Shown: piece by piece, positions 47,047 through 61,226 of the stretch | Layout of the letters: each line of letters begins with the position of its first letter | Position numbering within the stretch: position 1 is the stretch's first letter | NCBI GenBank assembly: GCA_032191485.1 | Contig: JAVDOI010000120.1 | Location: 414,028 to 478,027 of the forward strand | Reading direction: 5' to 3' | Source of the DNA: Leptoclinus maculatus | Taxonomy: Eukaryota; Chordata; Actinopteri; Perciformes; Stichaeidae | Length of the DNA stretch: 64,000 nt | Program-made: the position numbers and the translations under genes | The notes under the pieces: generated by a model | Told to the model about the DNA's origin: nothing | Database searches by the model: none | Seen by the model: only the letters and a program-made list of their open reading frames with translations

Positions 47047-48420
47047 ATTTGAACACAATCCATGACCATATTTGACAATAACAAATTAAACTTGTAGACA
47101 TGGCAATAGGTGGAACACCTCATGTGGAAGCGAGCGGCGGTGGAGGTCACAACACTTACATTGGGTTTACCTGTCAGCTCTTCACGTCTGTAAAACTGAC
47201 TCAAGAATGTCCAATCGTAGATTTAGATAAATGTATAAACGCAGACTAACTAGTGTCACATGTCCTGCAACTGCGTCACTTCAAAAGTCAAATCACTTCC
47301 CTTCACTGACGGGCTTTAACTGTGAAGCAGCTGTAGCTTTTGTGGAGTAAAAATGGACTCAACATTAACACTGTTTTATTCTAATTCTGACATTATCAGC
47401 AGGTTTTTTCAATGTTTTTGCGTATCTCTGACTACAAAATGTGTGCCAAAAGAGTCTCCCATACTCCCTTCATCACAGGAGTTTTGTGTTAGATGTCAAC
47501 AAACTTCTGGTGCAGAAAAAGCAACCGAAAGTCATGTTGTGTGTTCAGGAGCCGCGACAACAGAGAGGCCTTGGGTCAAATCTAGCTTTTTGTCCGTCTC
47601 CCGTCACTGTGAAAAGTGTAATGAAGCAGAAATGTCACATAAAGGTTCTTTAAAAAATGTGTAGCACAGCTGGAATAAGATGCATCCATCGGAGATTAAA
47701 CATCATCACATCTGTTCTGGACGACGGATGCTTCACATCTGTCCGCTCGGCTCCACTCTGCCGTTAAAGGAAACACATTTATTCTGCGCTAAGCAGAATA
47801 AATGTGTTCGAGAGAACCTCGAACCTCGCCTGTGGCTTTAATCACTGGCATTAAAAGCTTAAAAAAAAAAGAAACACCAGCCCACCCCTCCGCTGCTGCG
47901 TTTGGACAGGAGGATGGAGAGGGGGGAGGTGTTGCCCCCCTCAGTGCGTTAGGTGGCCAAGTCCTGCCTGCACAAATTGGATTTTCTGCTGTCCAGTAGC
48001 TCAGCTGTTCGCTAAGCATGATGTCACCGTGTGTGTGTGAGTGTGTGTGAGTGTGTATGTGTGTGTCCCTCCGGTCAGAGCAAGTTTTAATTCAAGTGAA
48101 ATGTAGGTCAAGTGGGGACCAGATGAGATTGTTTAGTGCAGTAATGCAGCCTGATGCTGATGCAAAACAAAACAAAAGTGTGTGTGTGTGTGTGTCACTG
48201 AATCATATTAGATGTCTGTGTGTGTTTCTGTCTGCGTTACAGTTGCAGCTCAAACTCCAGAGTGAACACTTAATAATAACCTTTATTAATAAACGCTAAA
48301 TTGATAGTTAGTTAAACTTCAGTCAATAGTTATTTTACTATTAACAAACACTGAAATGATAATTCATGATGTTTAGTAATTATTAGTATTGCTATAATAT
48401 ATGTTATTGTATTAATAATT

Positions 48421-48580
48421 AGGGCTGTCCTCTACAAAAGAAACTCATACGAGTTCGTAAACTATTCACTTAGTTTGACAAATACTGTCGGTTCAGCATG
48501 AAAGAAACACGAAACACGAAATCATAGTCGACTGAGACCAAAACGACCAATTAGTCGACTAATTGACTCCGAAGAAACAA
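48421..48580 (+). mobile_element. hAT-like MITE fragment
   Basis: Starts AGGGCTGTCCTCTACAAAAG and contains TAGTCGACTGAGACC and AATTAGTCGACTAATTGACT, the usual terminus and internal AGTCGACTAAT motif of a fish hAT-type MITE. A second terminus of the same kind is at 51102. Confidence 0.5.
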
Positions 48581-51101
48581 TGACTTCATGTATTGTATCA
48601 TAGCTGATAAAAACTAAAACAATTACATTCTGACAACATTAGTAAGTTATATTAAAACGTTGTATTCTTACACACAATGTAACATTTTAAACACTATATT
48701 TAGTATAAGTTAATGATTCCCAAACAATTTCTCTGTAAAACATGCATTACCATTACAGAGATGGACCAGAAACCATCATCTAGATGATGTTTTAAAATGT
48801 TTTACAAAGTATTTGTTAACCATTTAACAAAGTACTGTAGTCATCACATACAACTTATAAAGGTCATTCAAATAATGTCGCCATTTACAAATTGTGACAG
48901 ATATCTGGTCTATAATGTACGCAGATGATTTAATTTGGTAATCATTAACAAATGTATATATAAAATCTTATAATGTGCGCAACAAGAAAACTGTTAAAGT
49001 AACACAGTTTATAGCATTATTAATAATTAGTAAACATAATTAATCATCACTGCAGTAATTAATCAGTTGACTATTTATTTATAATGGTTATTATAAGGTG
49101 CAACTAGTGATTTAAGCTCTTATGTTGTTGGGTCGGTAGTTTAATCTGCTCCTGGACAGAAAGATGATTTTCCATTTTTATTCTGTTCTGAAATGAGGCA
49201 ATGGTTGCAGTATTTGAGAAATGTGTTAAACTGTCGTATATAGGCAACAGTAGAGCTTTTTTTTATCTCAAAACAATCTGGAGATTCTCTTGTATTCATG
49301 TGAACATTAAAAAGATACAAATCTGATCAAATAACATAACGATTGGTGTAACTGCTGCCTGTTGGCAACAACATATCCAACAGTATTTCTTTATATTTTC
49401 TCCACTTTTTTTCTGATCTGAGCTGCTGTCTCCACAGAAGGCTTTTAGTTGACGGTCACCTGAAGGGTTTCCTCTGCCGGTAGGAAACAAGTTTGGATGA
49501 AAAAAGTGTGAAATCATCCTCGACGGTTTTATCCAGTGAAAATGAATTGTTCTTGTTTAAGTTATTGATTATTGAGACATGATAAGCCTTTGGTAAACAT
49601 TTAATGAGTCTTAAGTCGGTCTTTGTTCGGTGTGTTGTTGAGTTTAGCTCACACATGTGAGCAGAATGATGATTTCAAGCCTCGTTGTCAGAGGAGCAGC
49701 CTTGTGACCAGAACGTTGCTGATTTGAATCTCGTGGGTAAAAATAAAATCTGTGTCGTGTGGAGAGTCAAAAGATTAGAACTCTCCATCAAATACTTGTT
49801 CAGGTAGCAAAGCAAGCGGAGCAGTAGCGGTAGAACACTGTGGGTGTGTCAAACTTCATGATCCTGAAGACTTTTTAAAATGCAGGAGAATCTAAATGAT
49901 CCAGGATCGTTGAAGAGCATATTTCGTCATACTTTTTAAAAAAGAAATCAACCCTGGCAGTTGGCGGTATAGGCTCCGCTTTATACGAGGAATGCACATT
50001 GTTCCAAACAGCTCTTTATTCTTCAACCCCGATAGTTGGAAAAATGTCCCATTGGACGGAAAGACCATCAGTCCGTTATCCCGGAAACCAACGCTGAGGC
50101 CGGTTGGTCCGACACACTCTCAACTGCAACAAACGGAAGTAAACGGCTAACTATTATACAGAATGACGTCATCGGACATTCACCATTTTTTTCCTACCGT
50201 GGCGAAGGCATGACCTCCATCAAACCCATCCATGAGACAAACATGTTTTTAATTGGGCAAGTTTGAATTGTTCCTTCATGTCAGCTGGTATGGGCAATGA
50301 TTCTAATGCACGACTAAGGTCCGCCGACGGCAGAAACAGCTGATCAGTCGTGTTTTTCAACAAAGGCAAAAAAACCCACCTCAGGCAGGTTCACCATTCT
50401 AGTGCAATTATGGAAATTTTTCCATTTCCATACATATTCTTTTAATGCAATACTTCAAAATGCCTTATTGTGAGCCAGGAAAAGCTCCGCAGATCATACC
50501 CTTCCGACCTGGAGTGATTTCTGACCTGTAGCACAGTGACTCTGCACTGCGCCGTTGTTTTTAGGTTTTCAGGTTGGTGCTGAAAATAAGCCGCCCTCAT
50601 CAGAAAGACCTGCCGATTGGCCGCGTAATGATGGTGAAGCCCCTCAACTAACGAGATGAGATGTCAGCCTCGTTTGCTTTCCCTTCGAGTCTGGATGCTT
50701 CTCATTTGATAGTAAGGTGCCTCATTTGTGCTTTGGATTATTTAAAAGAAAACGTTTGCTATACAGTGGAGCCATTATGCTTCACTTCGTCAAACCCCCA
50801 CCTCCTTTTGCAAAAGACTTGATAGTAATTAGCGGAGGAAGACTGGTCTCAGAGGCTCCGTGTTGGGAGATAATGAACCGGACAATGGTTCCGTCTTCAC
50901 GGCTCTTTGATGCTAACGAGGAGATTCAGCATTTGATTGTTGACTCGTGTGTCTCCGCCACTCAACGAACCCACAGTGTTGCTTTCAAAGCTGAAACTTT
51001 GCCACGCGCCAGAACAAGCTGTCGGTTGTTGGTTTGTGTTCACAGCACTAAGACATTACATCCCGGCCAGCTAAACTGCTAAACTGCATTAGTTGTTTGT
51101 A

Positions 51102-51150
51102 GGGCCGTCCTCGACCAAAGAAACTCTTAGACGACTTTTTTTGAAGAGCA
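51102..51150 (+). mobile_element. terminus of the same hAT-like MITE
   Basis: AGGGCCGTCCTCGACCAAAG followed by AAACTCTTAGACGAC corresponds to the start of the copy at 48421. The rest is not recognisable. Confidence 0.45.
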
Positions 51151-51489
51151 CCGGAGGACAGTCGGGTCATATCCAAATAAAACTGCTGATAACTCAACAT
51201 GATCCAAATGTGAACGTTGCTTCAGGCTGTTGCATTCATAAAGAGGCACTCCAGCGATCTAGTATTGTATTTTCATAAAGTTAGGGGCTTTAAAGTGACT
51301 GATATAACAAAGGAATTGCCCAAATCGAAGCAGCAGAGCCGGAGATATCCGAACTTTAGAGTTGAGTATCGGTCCAGTCCTCAAAACACAGAACTTTAAC
51401 GAGCTCCTTCCACAATCCTAAAGACATTATTCAACTGAAATAAACTGGACTCGCTGCTCTTCTGATTATTCTTTCAGCACCGCTACCGT

Positions 51490-51710
51490 TCACTGCATTG
51501 TGTTAACAGAGAAAACAACAATAACAGAGTTCCCCCTTGCATTGGAACAGGGAAAACTCCCCCAAAAACCCTTTAATGGGGGGGAAGAAACCTTGGGGAG
51601 AGCAACAGAGGAGGGATCCCTCCATCAGGGTGCACAGAAGTGCAACAGATGTCAGATTTCAGAGGGCAACAGGGCAGAAAATCGATACAGATACAGAGAC
51701 CCTATCCAAC
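51490..51710 (+). repeat. dispersed repeat family H
   Basis: Contains ACTCCCCCAAAAACCC, AATGGGGGGGAAGAAACCTT, GGGATCCCTCCATCAGGGTG and AGAAGTGCAACAGATGTCAG, phrases of a common fish interspersed repeat (the ...GGAAGAAACCTTGGG... family). The overlapping open frames are not genes. Confidence 0.5.
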
Positions 51711-53404
51711 CAAGTCAGACTGAATATACTTTGAATGTGGCCCGACTCTGGCTCCAGATATTGCGTTTGAATTTTAATGCAGTTTTCCAATCAAAATCAT
51801 TTGCTCGACCTGGACACCACTAGCTGTAAGTCTCCGGGAATTGCCTTTTAAAGTACGCAAATAATCTTAGCTCATCTTTTCCTGTTGTGCTGCCGCTCCA
51901 TCTCCTCAAGACGATGTCACACAAACCGCTAAAGAACTCTCTTCTTGAAAGGTTAAAGGTGAATTTGTTGGCTTGTTTGTTAAGGATGAGCGACAATGTC
52001 AGCCGAATACAGGAAAAGAAAAACCCAATGCCAGGAGGTCGGCCTTGTCTCGCTGTTTTGAATCTGAAAGGTTTCTGTTTTCAGGGAATTGCAAATTGCT
52101 GCCCTTAAGAAACGATAAAGTCTTGAGTGCTTGTTGGAGGCCCGTGGTGCATTGAAGCGCGGCGGTCTATAAAAGGCAAGGTCTCCGTCTCAGTAACAGT
52201 TTAAAACCTTTTCTCTTTCTTTGACATTCCTCCTCCCCCAGCTGCACGCTAATATTTTAGATTCCTTTCATTCCCGCTGTGAATAATTTGTCCCTCTGAC
52301 TGAAAAGAATATTAATAGAGGTCAATATGCAAGAAAAATAATGTTGCCCAGCTCTCCTGGCATTACAAGACTGTCTGCAATTCATCCATTCATTTATTTC
52401 ATTGCTTGTCTTATTGTTCACTCTTCTCTGACATTCATTTTTCTACGTTTTTTCTTTCTCTTCTTTTATCGCAACCTTGTAGCGTAATGAAAGACGCACA
52501 CGGCCACGTGGAGAGGAACATGTTCCTGCCTCAGAAGTGACTCTTTGTCACGGTGGAGACTGAAGGGATGCACTTTATTCATGTTGTCAGTTGGATCAAA
52601 GGTTTATATTCTAATATTCCCGTTGACATGCAGCCGTGTAAACGTACTATTAACGTAACCAGGTGGCGCCGGTGCACCCGGTCTGACTGCAAGCGCCGGC
52701 TCGGTGCTTCAGAAGCAACCAGGAGTGTCATTTGGCTGGAAAACAGCCAAACCAAACCAGGAAGCCAGCTCACTTCGTTCTCTTCCGCTTCGTCTCACAG
52801 CGTTTTAGCTGGAGGTGCAATCACACCAGCGGTTGGGTTTCTCTGCGCTCAAACGGAGCATATGCAAGACTCGTCAACAAAACGGTCACATGACTGAGTT
52901 GTGGCTGCGCTTGCTGGACAGATGTTCAGCGGCCTGTCATCCTGCCAAGTTTAGAGAGTTTTTGGCAGCAAATAAATCCAAATAAATCCGACTTCCAGTC
53001 CCCTTTATCTTTAAATAAGCATGAGAGATTCAGCTGTGCTCCATGCCAGTTAAGAACACTTAATGACAAAATGTGTGCAGATCATAATCAGATTATGATT
53101 CAGATGATCATCCCTGATTGTACAGCTACTAACATGTCTTCAAATAGAATTAAAACAGCTTCTCTTGTTTTGCTGCCGCTCTGCTGGCGACAGCCGGAGG
53201 CGTTATGTTTTCGGATTGTCCGTCCGCCCGTCTGGATTCTCGCCAACGCAATATCCCGTTTACTGCGTTTTTTCCTCATTTGTTAAGAATTCAGACTTTG
53301 ACTATTGATAATAGATTCATTTCTCATGTGATCAAACAATGTAAGTGTTGTGCTTTTAGACACAAAGTATATCTGTACCAGATTTACAGACTTTAGGCAT
53401 TTTT

Positions 53405-53660
53405 TTTACCCGGAGGGAATTTCCTGAAATTTGGCACAAACTTCCAGCTAGACTCAAGGATGAACCGATGAGAATTTGGTGGTGAAAGGTTAAAGGTCAA
53501 GCTCACTGCGACCTCACATTCGTCCCATCCTCGTGAACACGGTATCACCGGAACGCCTTGGGAGAAATTCCTCAAATTTGGCAGAAACGTCCACTCGGAC
53601 TCAAGAATTAACTGATTAGATTTCGGTGGTCAAAAGGTCGCTGAGACCTCTCTGAACATG
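53405..53660 (+). repeat. two tandem units of a roughly 125-bp interspersed repeat
   Basis: Two related units follow each other: AATTTGGCACAAACTTCCAG...GACTCAAGGATGAACCGATG and AATTTGGCAGAAACGTCCAC...GACTCAAGAATTAACTGATT, each followed by a GGTGGT..AAAGGT segment and a GACCTC block. This is a known style of fish tandem-interspersed repeat. A short GATGAAGTGATGAAGT run follows at about 53722. Confidence 0.7.
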
Positions 53661-54511
53661 TCTTATGTTCTGAGAGACTCAAGAATTCATGTGATAATGA
53701 TTTCACACAAGTGTTTAATATGATGAAGTGATGAAGTGATGAAGTGATGACATGTTGGACAGACTTGGATGTGAACTGCACCTTGTCTGGTTGGAGCAAC
53801 TCTTTCTTGAACCAGAGTAACTGGAGATGCATCATATAGCTGATGATTTAAGTATTTCCTCAGTTTGAGTGGAATGCACCTCAATAGACTCACATTTGTA
53901 TTCATCTCAGTGCAGTGAATGGTTCAAATACAGAGTTCTCACCTCAACAAAAACAATCGAAACACTCCAGAGCTCAAATAAACTACAGGGCCTGAAGGCA
54001 CCAGTTCAGTGTTTGTATTCCTCCATCTGCTCTCGGGTCTTTTGCTCCATCACATTCCTGTTGTTTACTACTTTAGCAGGCAAGTTAATTGGCAGAAAAT
54101 ACAAAGAATACACCACTTACCACTCCCATTCAGTAATCCCTCACTAATCACCCCCCCCCACCCACACACACACACACACTCACCCCCCCGACATTCATTT
54201 GCACAAACACACAAACTCCCCCATCTCTCCTTTAATTGTTTTCAATTTGTTTCCTCGTTAGCACTTTCAAACCCCTGCGCCTCCTTCTCTTCTCACTTTG
54301 TTTCTCTACGTATAATGAAAAGGGGGGAGAACATGCAAAAACGGGAGGGAGGGAGAAATGAGAAGGGGTTGGACAAATGAATGATGGAGAAGAAGAAGCT
54401 ATAAAGTCTGCACAGGAAGACCAGAATCCAATCAGAGGCTCAGTGCAGAAAGGTAATACTTTGAAATATTTCCAGTTGTCGTCAGCAGCACAGAGGATGA
54501 AAAGAAACACG

Positions 54512-54546
54512 AGAGAGAGAGGGAGAGGGAGAGAGAGAGAGGGAGA
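54512..54546. repeat. (GA)n microsatellite
   Basis: A GA run with GGGA interruptions. Confidence 0.9.
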
Positions 54547-55131
54547 CCGTCCTCATCCTCCTTCCTGCTCTCCACCACATAATGAAATAATTAGGTAATT
54601 AGATGAGTAATTGCACTAATTCTTATTTCTCTTTCCTCCCGCTGTGACATCTGCTCGGTTTGCAGAGATGAGCAAAAGCCAACAGGAAGAAGTGAAAAGA
54701 AACGTATATTTTGAGCGGCACCGCACTCGTGTCCAGGTTTGCCCCAGTGCATTATGGGGAAACACGGACCCCAAATATTTCAAATGAGCCATACATGTAG
54801 GCTCTGTGTGTGCATGGAGGAGAGGGGAGGGATTTGTTGCACACATGCAGTCATCCGATGTGCTGCTGTTTGATGTTGGGGGGGGGGGGGGGATTCATCA
54901 ACCAATCAGAGAGCTCGTCCTCGTTTCTTTTTCTTTCTCCTTTCAGCCATGACCATGTTCAAATGTTGAAAGTGTGACTGGCTCAACGCCAAGGCAACGT
55001 AATGTAAAACCACCAAATCCACTGTTTGATGTGTGGTGTGATGGTGTGTAGTGGTTTGGTTTGGTTCACCTTCTTGTGAGACACACCGCCCAATTGTGAT
55101 TGCTTTTACAGTGTCTCTGTTTCGTTAACAA

Positions 55132-55134
<3 letters not shown>

Positions 55135-55181
<47 letters not shown>
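55135..55181. repeat. (GT)n microsatellite
   Basis: A 47-bp GT run. Confidence 0.95.
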
Positions 55182-55183
<2 letters not shown>

Positions 55184-55426
55184 GTCACAGAAATAGCTGC
55201 CAGCGCACATCAGCCTCCTTTGAGCTCATCACCGGATACTTCAGAGAGAGAGCGATGAGATGAGATTAGGGATTTGGTTTGCCGAGAAGCCGTCAGATTG
55301 AATCGACACACTGTGTTTAGGCCGTGTGTTTCATTTCTAATGTGTGTGTTTCCTGCAGTTCCTTGATTGAGTCTCTGCGTTCTACCACGCCTTTGGCCAA
55401 TTGTGCACGTATTTGCTTTATTCATC

Positions 55427-55450
55427 CCCCCCCCCCCCCCCCCCCCCCCC
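55427..55450. repeat. 24-base C homopolymer
   Basis: An uninterrupted C run. Confidence 0.95.
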
Positions 55451-56174
55451 ATTCCCCAGGACTCACACCCACACATAAGCATACATACATGCATACATGC
55501 ATAATAACTAAATTACTTCTCACTTCACTAGAATTGGGAGTTGGTTTTATAAAACACATTTAAAAATAGAGTATTGCTTGCGACACTATTATTGTCTTAA
55601 ATTAAGATTCATTGAGATTCATTACTGATAGTGTTGCATTCATTCTTTTTTCAGGCTCGAGAGACTAATTATAATTAAAAGTTCGGCGAGTTATTACTTT
55701 GATGGTCTTTATTTAGTGTAGTTTTTAATTGACAGAAGCTATGGATCACTCGGTTTTGTTCCAAACTTTAAAGTTTGGAACAAAACCAACATTGGCAAAA
55801 AACTGTAAGAACATGTGATTGTGCGTTGACCACAATCACATTGCTTGTTGCTTTCTTGCTTTCTTTGGTTGTTTGCTGTTTGCAGCCTTGAAATCCGATC
55901 CTCGGTCTCCACTGAGGCACCGCGGTCAAACTGATTCTTTATTATTTCCAGCAGTGAGTCAAACCAGACAGCCAGTCCTTGGAGACTTGAGAACATTGTC
56001 ACGAACGTCACTAGATGGAAAAGAGCATATCCAAAGAACGAAGAGACACCGAGGCCCAAGAATGTGCGGGAATCGATCTTGTGTCATTTCTGAAGGAAAT
56101 AAAGGAATCAATGTTTGGTGAACAAAACGTATGACTCATTTCTGGGTTTTTGGACTTTTGGACCCGCAGCACTA

Positions 56175-56235
56175 ACACTCGTGTTAGCCTAGCTTCATGT
56201 TAGCCTAGCTTCATGTTAGCCTAGCTTCATGTTAG
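56175..56235. repeat. 16-bp tandem repeat TCATGTTAGCCTAGCT
   Basis: About three and a half copies in tandem in lcor intron 1. Confidence 0.9.
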
Positions 56236-58694
56236 CCACAATAACGATGCTTTATGCTACATTTGTCTTTCTTTTTCTTGCTACGTTAAGTTTCTGTGGT
56301 TCATACAAAGCAGCATTTTGTAGTCATGTCGGTTCAGATGCATAAAAGCTGCGGAAATGTGTAAAATGATAAATGTCTCAAACTTCACATTTGTGTCATG
56401 TGCATGTTGGTGCACAGCAGAACATCTCCCTCATGTTCCTGTGGGTGATGTGTGTCAAAATGTCCGTCCTAATAATGAAGAGCATGCAAAGGAACATACT
56501 CAGACATCTCTACTGAATGTACCGCTGGAATAAGCAAAGCAGTACTTTGACTTGAATCCAAATCACAGAAACATTTGTGGAGAAAAAAAAGATTAGTCTT
56601 TAGCCCGAACATGTCTGTCTGAGTGTTTTCTGGTTGCTGGCGTGTCATGTGACGTCCTTGTGTCATTCCAAATCACCAGAGTGGATTATGTGTTTATGCT
56701 CCGTGGATCATAATCGGGGTTAAAGTGCAAAGAATTACACAGAATAAAGTTATTCTTACTTGTTTTTTGGGGGTTTAAAAAAAAAAAGCACATACTGTGT
56801 AAACGGCTGCAGCTAAATAGTGCAAAGACCATTAAAATCAACGAGGTCTGTTCATTCAACGAACTTTATAGGTCACAATCTCTGCAATATACCGAGTGAA
56901 TCATCAACCTGACATCCTCTTTTGTTCGTCTGGTCGCTGCTACGGCTAACTAGTCAGTAAGGCGGAGGTCACTTCATTCATCACACCAGAGAATCAGACC
57001 GTAGAGCAGCCAGCTGCTTTGTCGTCATACAGATGTGAGGTAATTGCAGAATTGGTCTAATTAGCTGGTCCTCAAAACTTCTCCGCCGCTGACGTCAATT
57101 TCACTTTCACTTTCACTCGCAGGTTGGGGAACATGGGACCAGGGATGCAAAGTAACTAAATTACTAAACCTGCACACAAACGGACCAAAAAGGAGGTCGA
57201 GTGCTGAAGTTTTTTTGCTGACTGGACATCAGCTGCTTAATTCAAGCAGGCTTGTTGATCCTTCCCGTCCCTCATACATGTTGTCTCACTTCCTCTTCTC
57301 TTAAGCCCAGACCCCGGTTGGGCTTAATTAGGTATTGATTTGATCAGGGCCGGGCGAGAAGGCCTGTTCTAAGAGCTTTAGTCATGCTGCATTATTAATG
57401 CTCATGCAGCACTATATATAGCTTAGGTCCAGTGGTCACAGGAAAGCCGACCGTCGGTTCCATGTTCAGATGGATCGCAATACTTCCTCCAGTGTCGAGT
57501 TCCTTTTCCACGGCTCTGAGGGAGTTGGAGAGATGCTGTTTCTTGTGTGCGCTTTGATTTGATGAGCATGCCCTGAATGAATGTTTGAGCAGCTCGGTGG
57601 CTCCCAACAGTGTTTTTGTGTTTGTACGGCATAAGATGCAGCTCCTGCTGGACGTCCACTCTGAGCTGGATTAATCTATCGTGTGCTGGACATTTATGAA
57701 ACCTTCTCCGCATGAAAATAAAAAAGGCCTCTGCTTCTGTCTCCATAGTTACTCTGTGTGGTCTCGATGTCTCTCTCATAGAACAGCGGTTACACACGTA
57801 ACTTGTTTTTACGTCTTTACCGGCCGGTAACATCAAGCGCACGGCCTGCGTTGTCTTTTTCCCCAAACTACATCGAAAGCACTATGAAATATGCAGCATA
57901 AATACCAACAATAACACTATTCTCCTGTGTGTGTGTGTGTGTAAAGAGACAGTTATCTTCTTCACATTACTCAGCCACAGTCTGTTTTGTTTAAATGACT
58001 GTATTCCCCTCCCAGCACTGCGATTATCCACTCTAGAGAATATGTCTGTGTTGTGATTCTTGGATATGTAAATGATCTACGTTCAGCAGTTGTAACACTC
58101 GGTGGCTTTGAGTGGCAAATGAAAGCAGCTCCTGTTTTACTTTCTGTGCTTGTGGATGGTGCACATGAAGCGCTCCTGCTGTTACTTTCTTTGCATGGAG
58201 GTGGCGTAGGTCTCAAACTGGATGATATTTGATTCACAAACATCAGGAAACCGCAATATAATGAATCATTTTAGCTTTAAATGATGCAGTTACGAGAGGA
58301 ATCGCGTGTTTGAATACTGAATTAGTCGGGTGTGTGCGAGTGTGTTTATGTAACCAACCCTCCGCTTTATCATTGAAATCATATCTCAACACCCTCCTTC
58401 TGCAGCGGCTCCTCACTCAACAAGGTCTCATTGTGCCGTTCCTACGTTCACATCACATATTTGAAGTCCGTGCTGCTTTTTTGTCCTCTCTGGTGCAAAT
58501 GTGGATTAAGCTCGATGTCTTGTGATTCCCTCCATGCATGTATTTGTGTGTGTTTTTGTGTGCGTGTGTGTGTGTGTGTGTGTGAGTCTCTTAAGTTTGT
58601 GTCACGCTGCTCTCGGCTGCACTGCTGGACTCTGTGAAGTGAAACGAAGTGACACAATGGAGGTTGGGGAGAACAGTGTGTGTGTGTGTATACA

Positions 58695-58698
<4 letters not shown>

Positions 58699-58731
<33 letters not shown>
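58699..58731. repeat. (AT)n microsatellite
   Basis: An AT run flanked by GT-rich sequence at 58560-58584 and 58675-58690. Confidence 0.9.
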
Positions 58732-58733
<2 letters not shown>

Positions 58734-58998
58734 CGTGCATTTTTGCATAACACACTGACAGAATCCCAGATGTCATAATGTGTGTGTGTGCGTGTGTGTG
58801 TGTTGTCATGTCATGTGTGAATGCTTTTGGGCCCAGAGTGTGTTCACTAACTGACCTACATTTCTGGAGCTTTTTTTTTTTGCCCGTGGCTCGCGGAGAC
58901 TTTGTCACCGTTATCTCATCTAGCCAATCACATCCCCTAATCTGGTTTTTGTCCAATCGCATCCTCAATCTCATCCGTCCAATCGCAGCCTCTGCCTC

Positions 58999-59022
58999 GG
59001 GGGGGGGGGGGGGGGGGGGGGG
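58999..59022. repeat. 24-base G homopolymer
   Basis: An uninterrupted G run. It follows three short CCAATC-containing near-repeats at 58923-58985. Confidence 0.95.
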
Positions 59023-59621
59023 AGTCATCCCGTACTGTACGCTGGGGATGCATTTGTGGCTGTCACTTTAAATATGGAAACACTCTCCATCTCGTGGCCC
59101 AAATAGCACGGGGGCCCGTGTAACTTTGACTTTCAGCGATGATTTCTCACGCTGCATCGGCCCTCCCCTTCCCCCAACCCCCCCCCCCCCTCCTACTTAA
59201 AAGGAGAGCTGTATTTCTGTGCTGCTGGAAAGTAGGGGCAAAAAAAAAAAATGCTTTTGAAAATTCTTTGAAGCTTCCGTTTTTTTGTTATCAAAGCTGC
59301 CTTTGTAGGCCGCATGAATTTTGCATGTGCAGGTTTAAGGGAACTTTGTGAATGAGGGGGAGGGGGGGGGGGCACTCATTTAAGAAAGCGAAGAGAGAGG
59401 AGGGGAAAGGGAGAATTTTGGTTGGCTCGTTCAGAGGAGGTTTGGGCACAAGGTCAAAGACGTTGGTGATGAGTTTAATTTGACTCGATAGCATTTGAGC
59501 TCCTGAGAGTCGTGCACAAACAATTGACCCCTTAAAGCCCAAATTTGTGCACCTTCTGCAATTCCAAAAGAGACCCGACAGGACATGTTTTAAAGGATTT
59601 GTAAGTTGCTCAAGCTCAGAC

Positions 59622-59623
<2 letters not shown>

Positions 59624-59696
<73 letters not shown>
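59624..59696. repeat. (GT)n microsatellite, 73 bp
   Basis: An uninterrupted GT run, 129 bp upstream of an AC run of similar length. Confidence 0.95.
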
Positions 59697-59697
<1 letters not shown>

Positions 59698-59820
59698 GAT
59701 TTGTCTATCATACCACATGATAGGTCTTGCTGGAATTCAAAGAATAACACAACTTATCTTGTTTCTGGCTTCGGGCCAACACAAACTGAGAAGACTAAAG
59801 GACTGGTAAGGAGGGATTTC

Positions 59821-59825
<5 letters not shown>

Positions 59826-59890
<65 letters not shown>
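59826..59890. repeat. (AC)n microsatellite, 65 bp
   Basis: An uninterrupted AC run, complementary to the preceding GT run. Confidence 0.95.
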
Positions 59891-59892
<2 letters not shown>

Positions 59893-60024
59893 AACGTAAC
59901 AGCAATGTGACTTTGGCTTCTCTGCATGCCCTGACTCAGGGATGCGCTTACTGATTTGAAATGAGCAGATTGACAAAGACTTTTAGACTGAACTGAAATT
60001 AACTGAAACAACTGACCTTTCACT

Positions 60025-60195
60025 AAGTCCCGCCCCCTGGAACTCAGACTGGCCAATCATAGCTTAGCATCGCCCGGCTCCCACCAGGGCCCGACAACAA
60101 TGTGGTTTTCTTTATTTGTGAGGCTGGTTTAGTGGATTCGGAGCTCGTCACGTTTAAACGTTGTGTAACAGGGTTGTTTTTCCAAACATTAGATG
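60025..60195 (+). repeat. dispersed repeat family B, copy 2
   Basis: Corresponds to 14010-14190: GTCCCGCCCCCTGGAACTCA, CTGGCCAATCATAGCTTAGC, CAGGGCCCGACAACA and TTTAAACGTTGTGTAACAGG in the same order. Confidence 0.75.
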
Positions 60196-61223
60196 ATATT
60201 TATTCAGATAGTGCAGTTAGTGACAGTGTGGGCTCCATGGTAACGTAGCTGCGGGGAGATTTTCAAAGGGTCTGTCTGTGGAAAATGGCACCAATAAAAC
60301 ATGTCTATGATTCGTAGAAATTGGTACGGTTGGGAAATTGGCAGTGACGCTGTGATATCGTAATATTGCATTCTGTATTTATAGTAACATCGGTTCATTT
60401 GCAGACAGCACAGGCGTGTTTCCAGATTCGCTTGGCAGGTAAAGCGAGAAGCTGCCTCCTTTCTTCGTCCTCAAGTGTTTTTGTCAATATTGTGCTGATG
60501 GAGATGTAGCCCGGTTTGTTGATGCTTGGATAACAGCAGACTCATTTCACATGAAACACACGACATGTCCGTAAATCGCGTTCGTAATACGGGAAAATAG
60601 CGGCACGTTTTCTTCCATCGCTCTTCAACGCCACTTAAGAGCAAATAAGTTCGTAGGAGCGGTGCATGAGGCCCAATGATCCTAAAGATACATTTTATGG
60701 GCACAGGGTGGAATTTCGATTCAGTCACATGACCCTAAATCCAACTGGTCGTGTGTTTTAATGCTAATGACCGAAGTGAAGGAATGAAATAGACCAAAAC
60801 AAGTTAGAAGAGAAGCTGGTTGTGGTATCAAAATAGCAAATGTCTTGTTTTTAACCCTTTAGAGAGTCCTTGATAAGAAATATTGAATATTAATCTAAGT
60901 TCTTTGTAACTTTGTAAGTACATATATTACAGTATTGTGTATAAAAAGGCTGTGGAGGTAACACCCCTCAAGTTAAAGCGGAGCGTCAGCGTTTTAACCT
61001 CGTTGTCACCGTTTCTTTTCAAATGTAAACCTCGTCCAGACCGTACGGGATTCGTGACCGACCGGGTAGTTTCCATCACCGGTCGTCTCCGTCTTATAAC
61101 GGAGACGAACATTTCGACTGCGGCTCATCGAGCTAGTTCATTTCAGTGTTAAGTATGTGGCCTGACAAGTGGCTACACTTGAACTATGTATATGTGCTCC
61201 GCTAACCTTTCTACTCCGTGTTA

Positions 61224-61226
<3 letters not shown>

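Noticed and set aside
46310..47075. Three overlapping open frames of 215-251 codons
   Set aside because: They are translations of a 13-bp minisatellite that has no forward stop. No protein family resemblance, and no gene structure.
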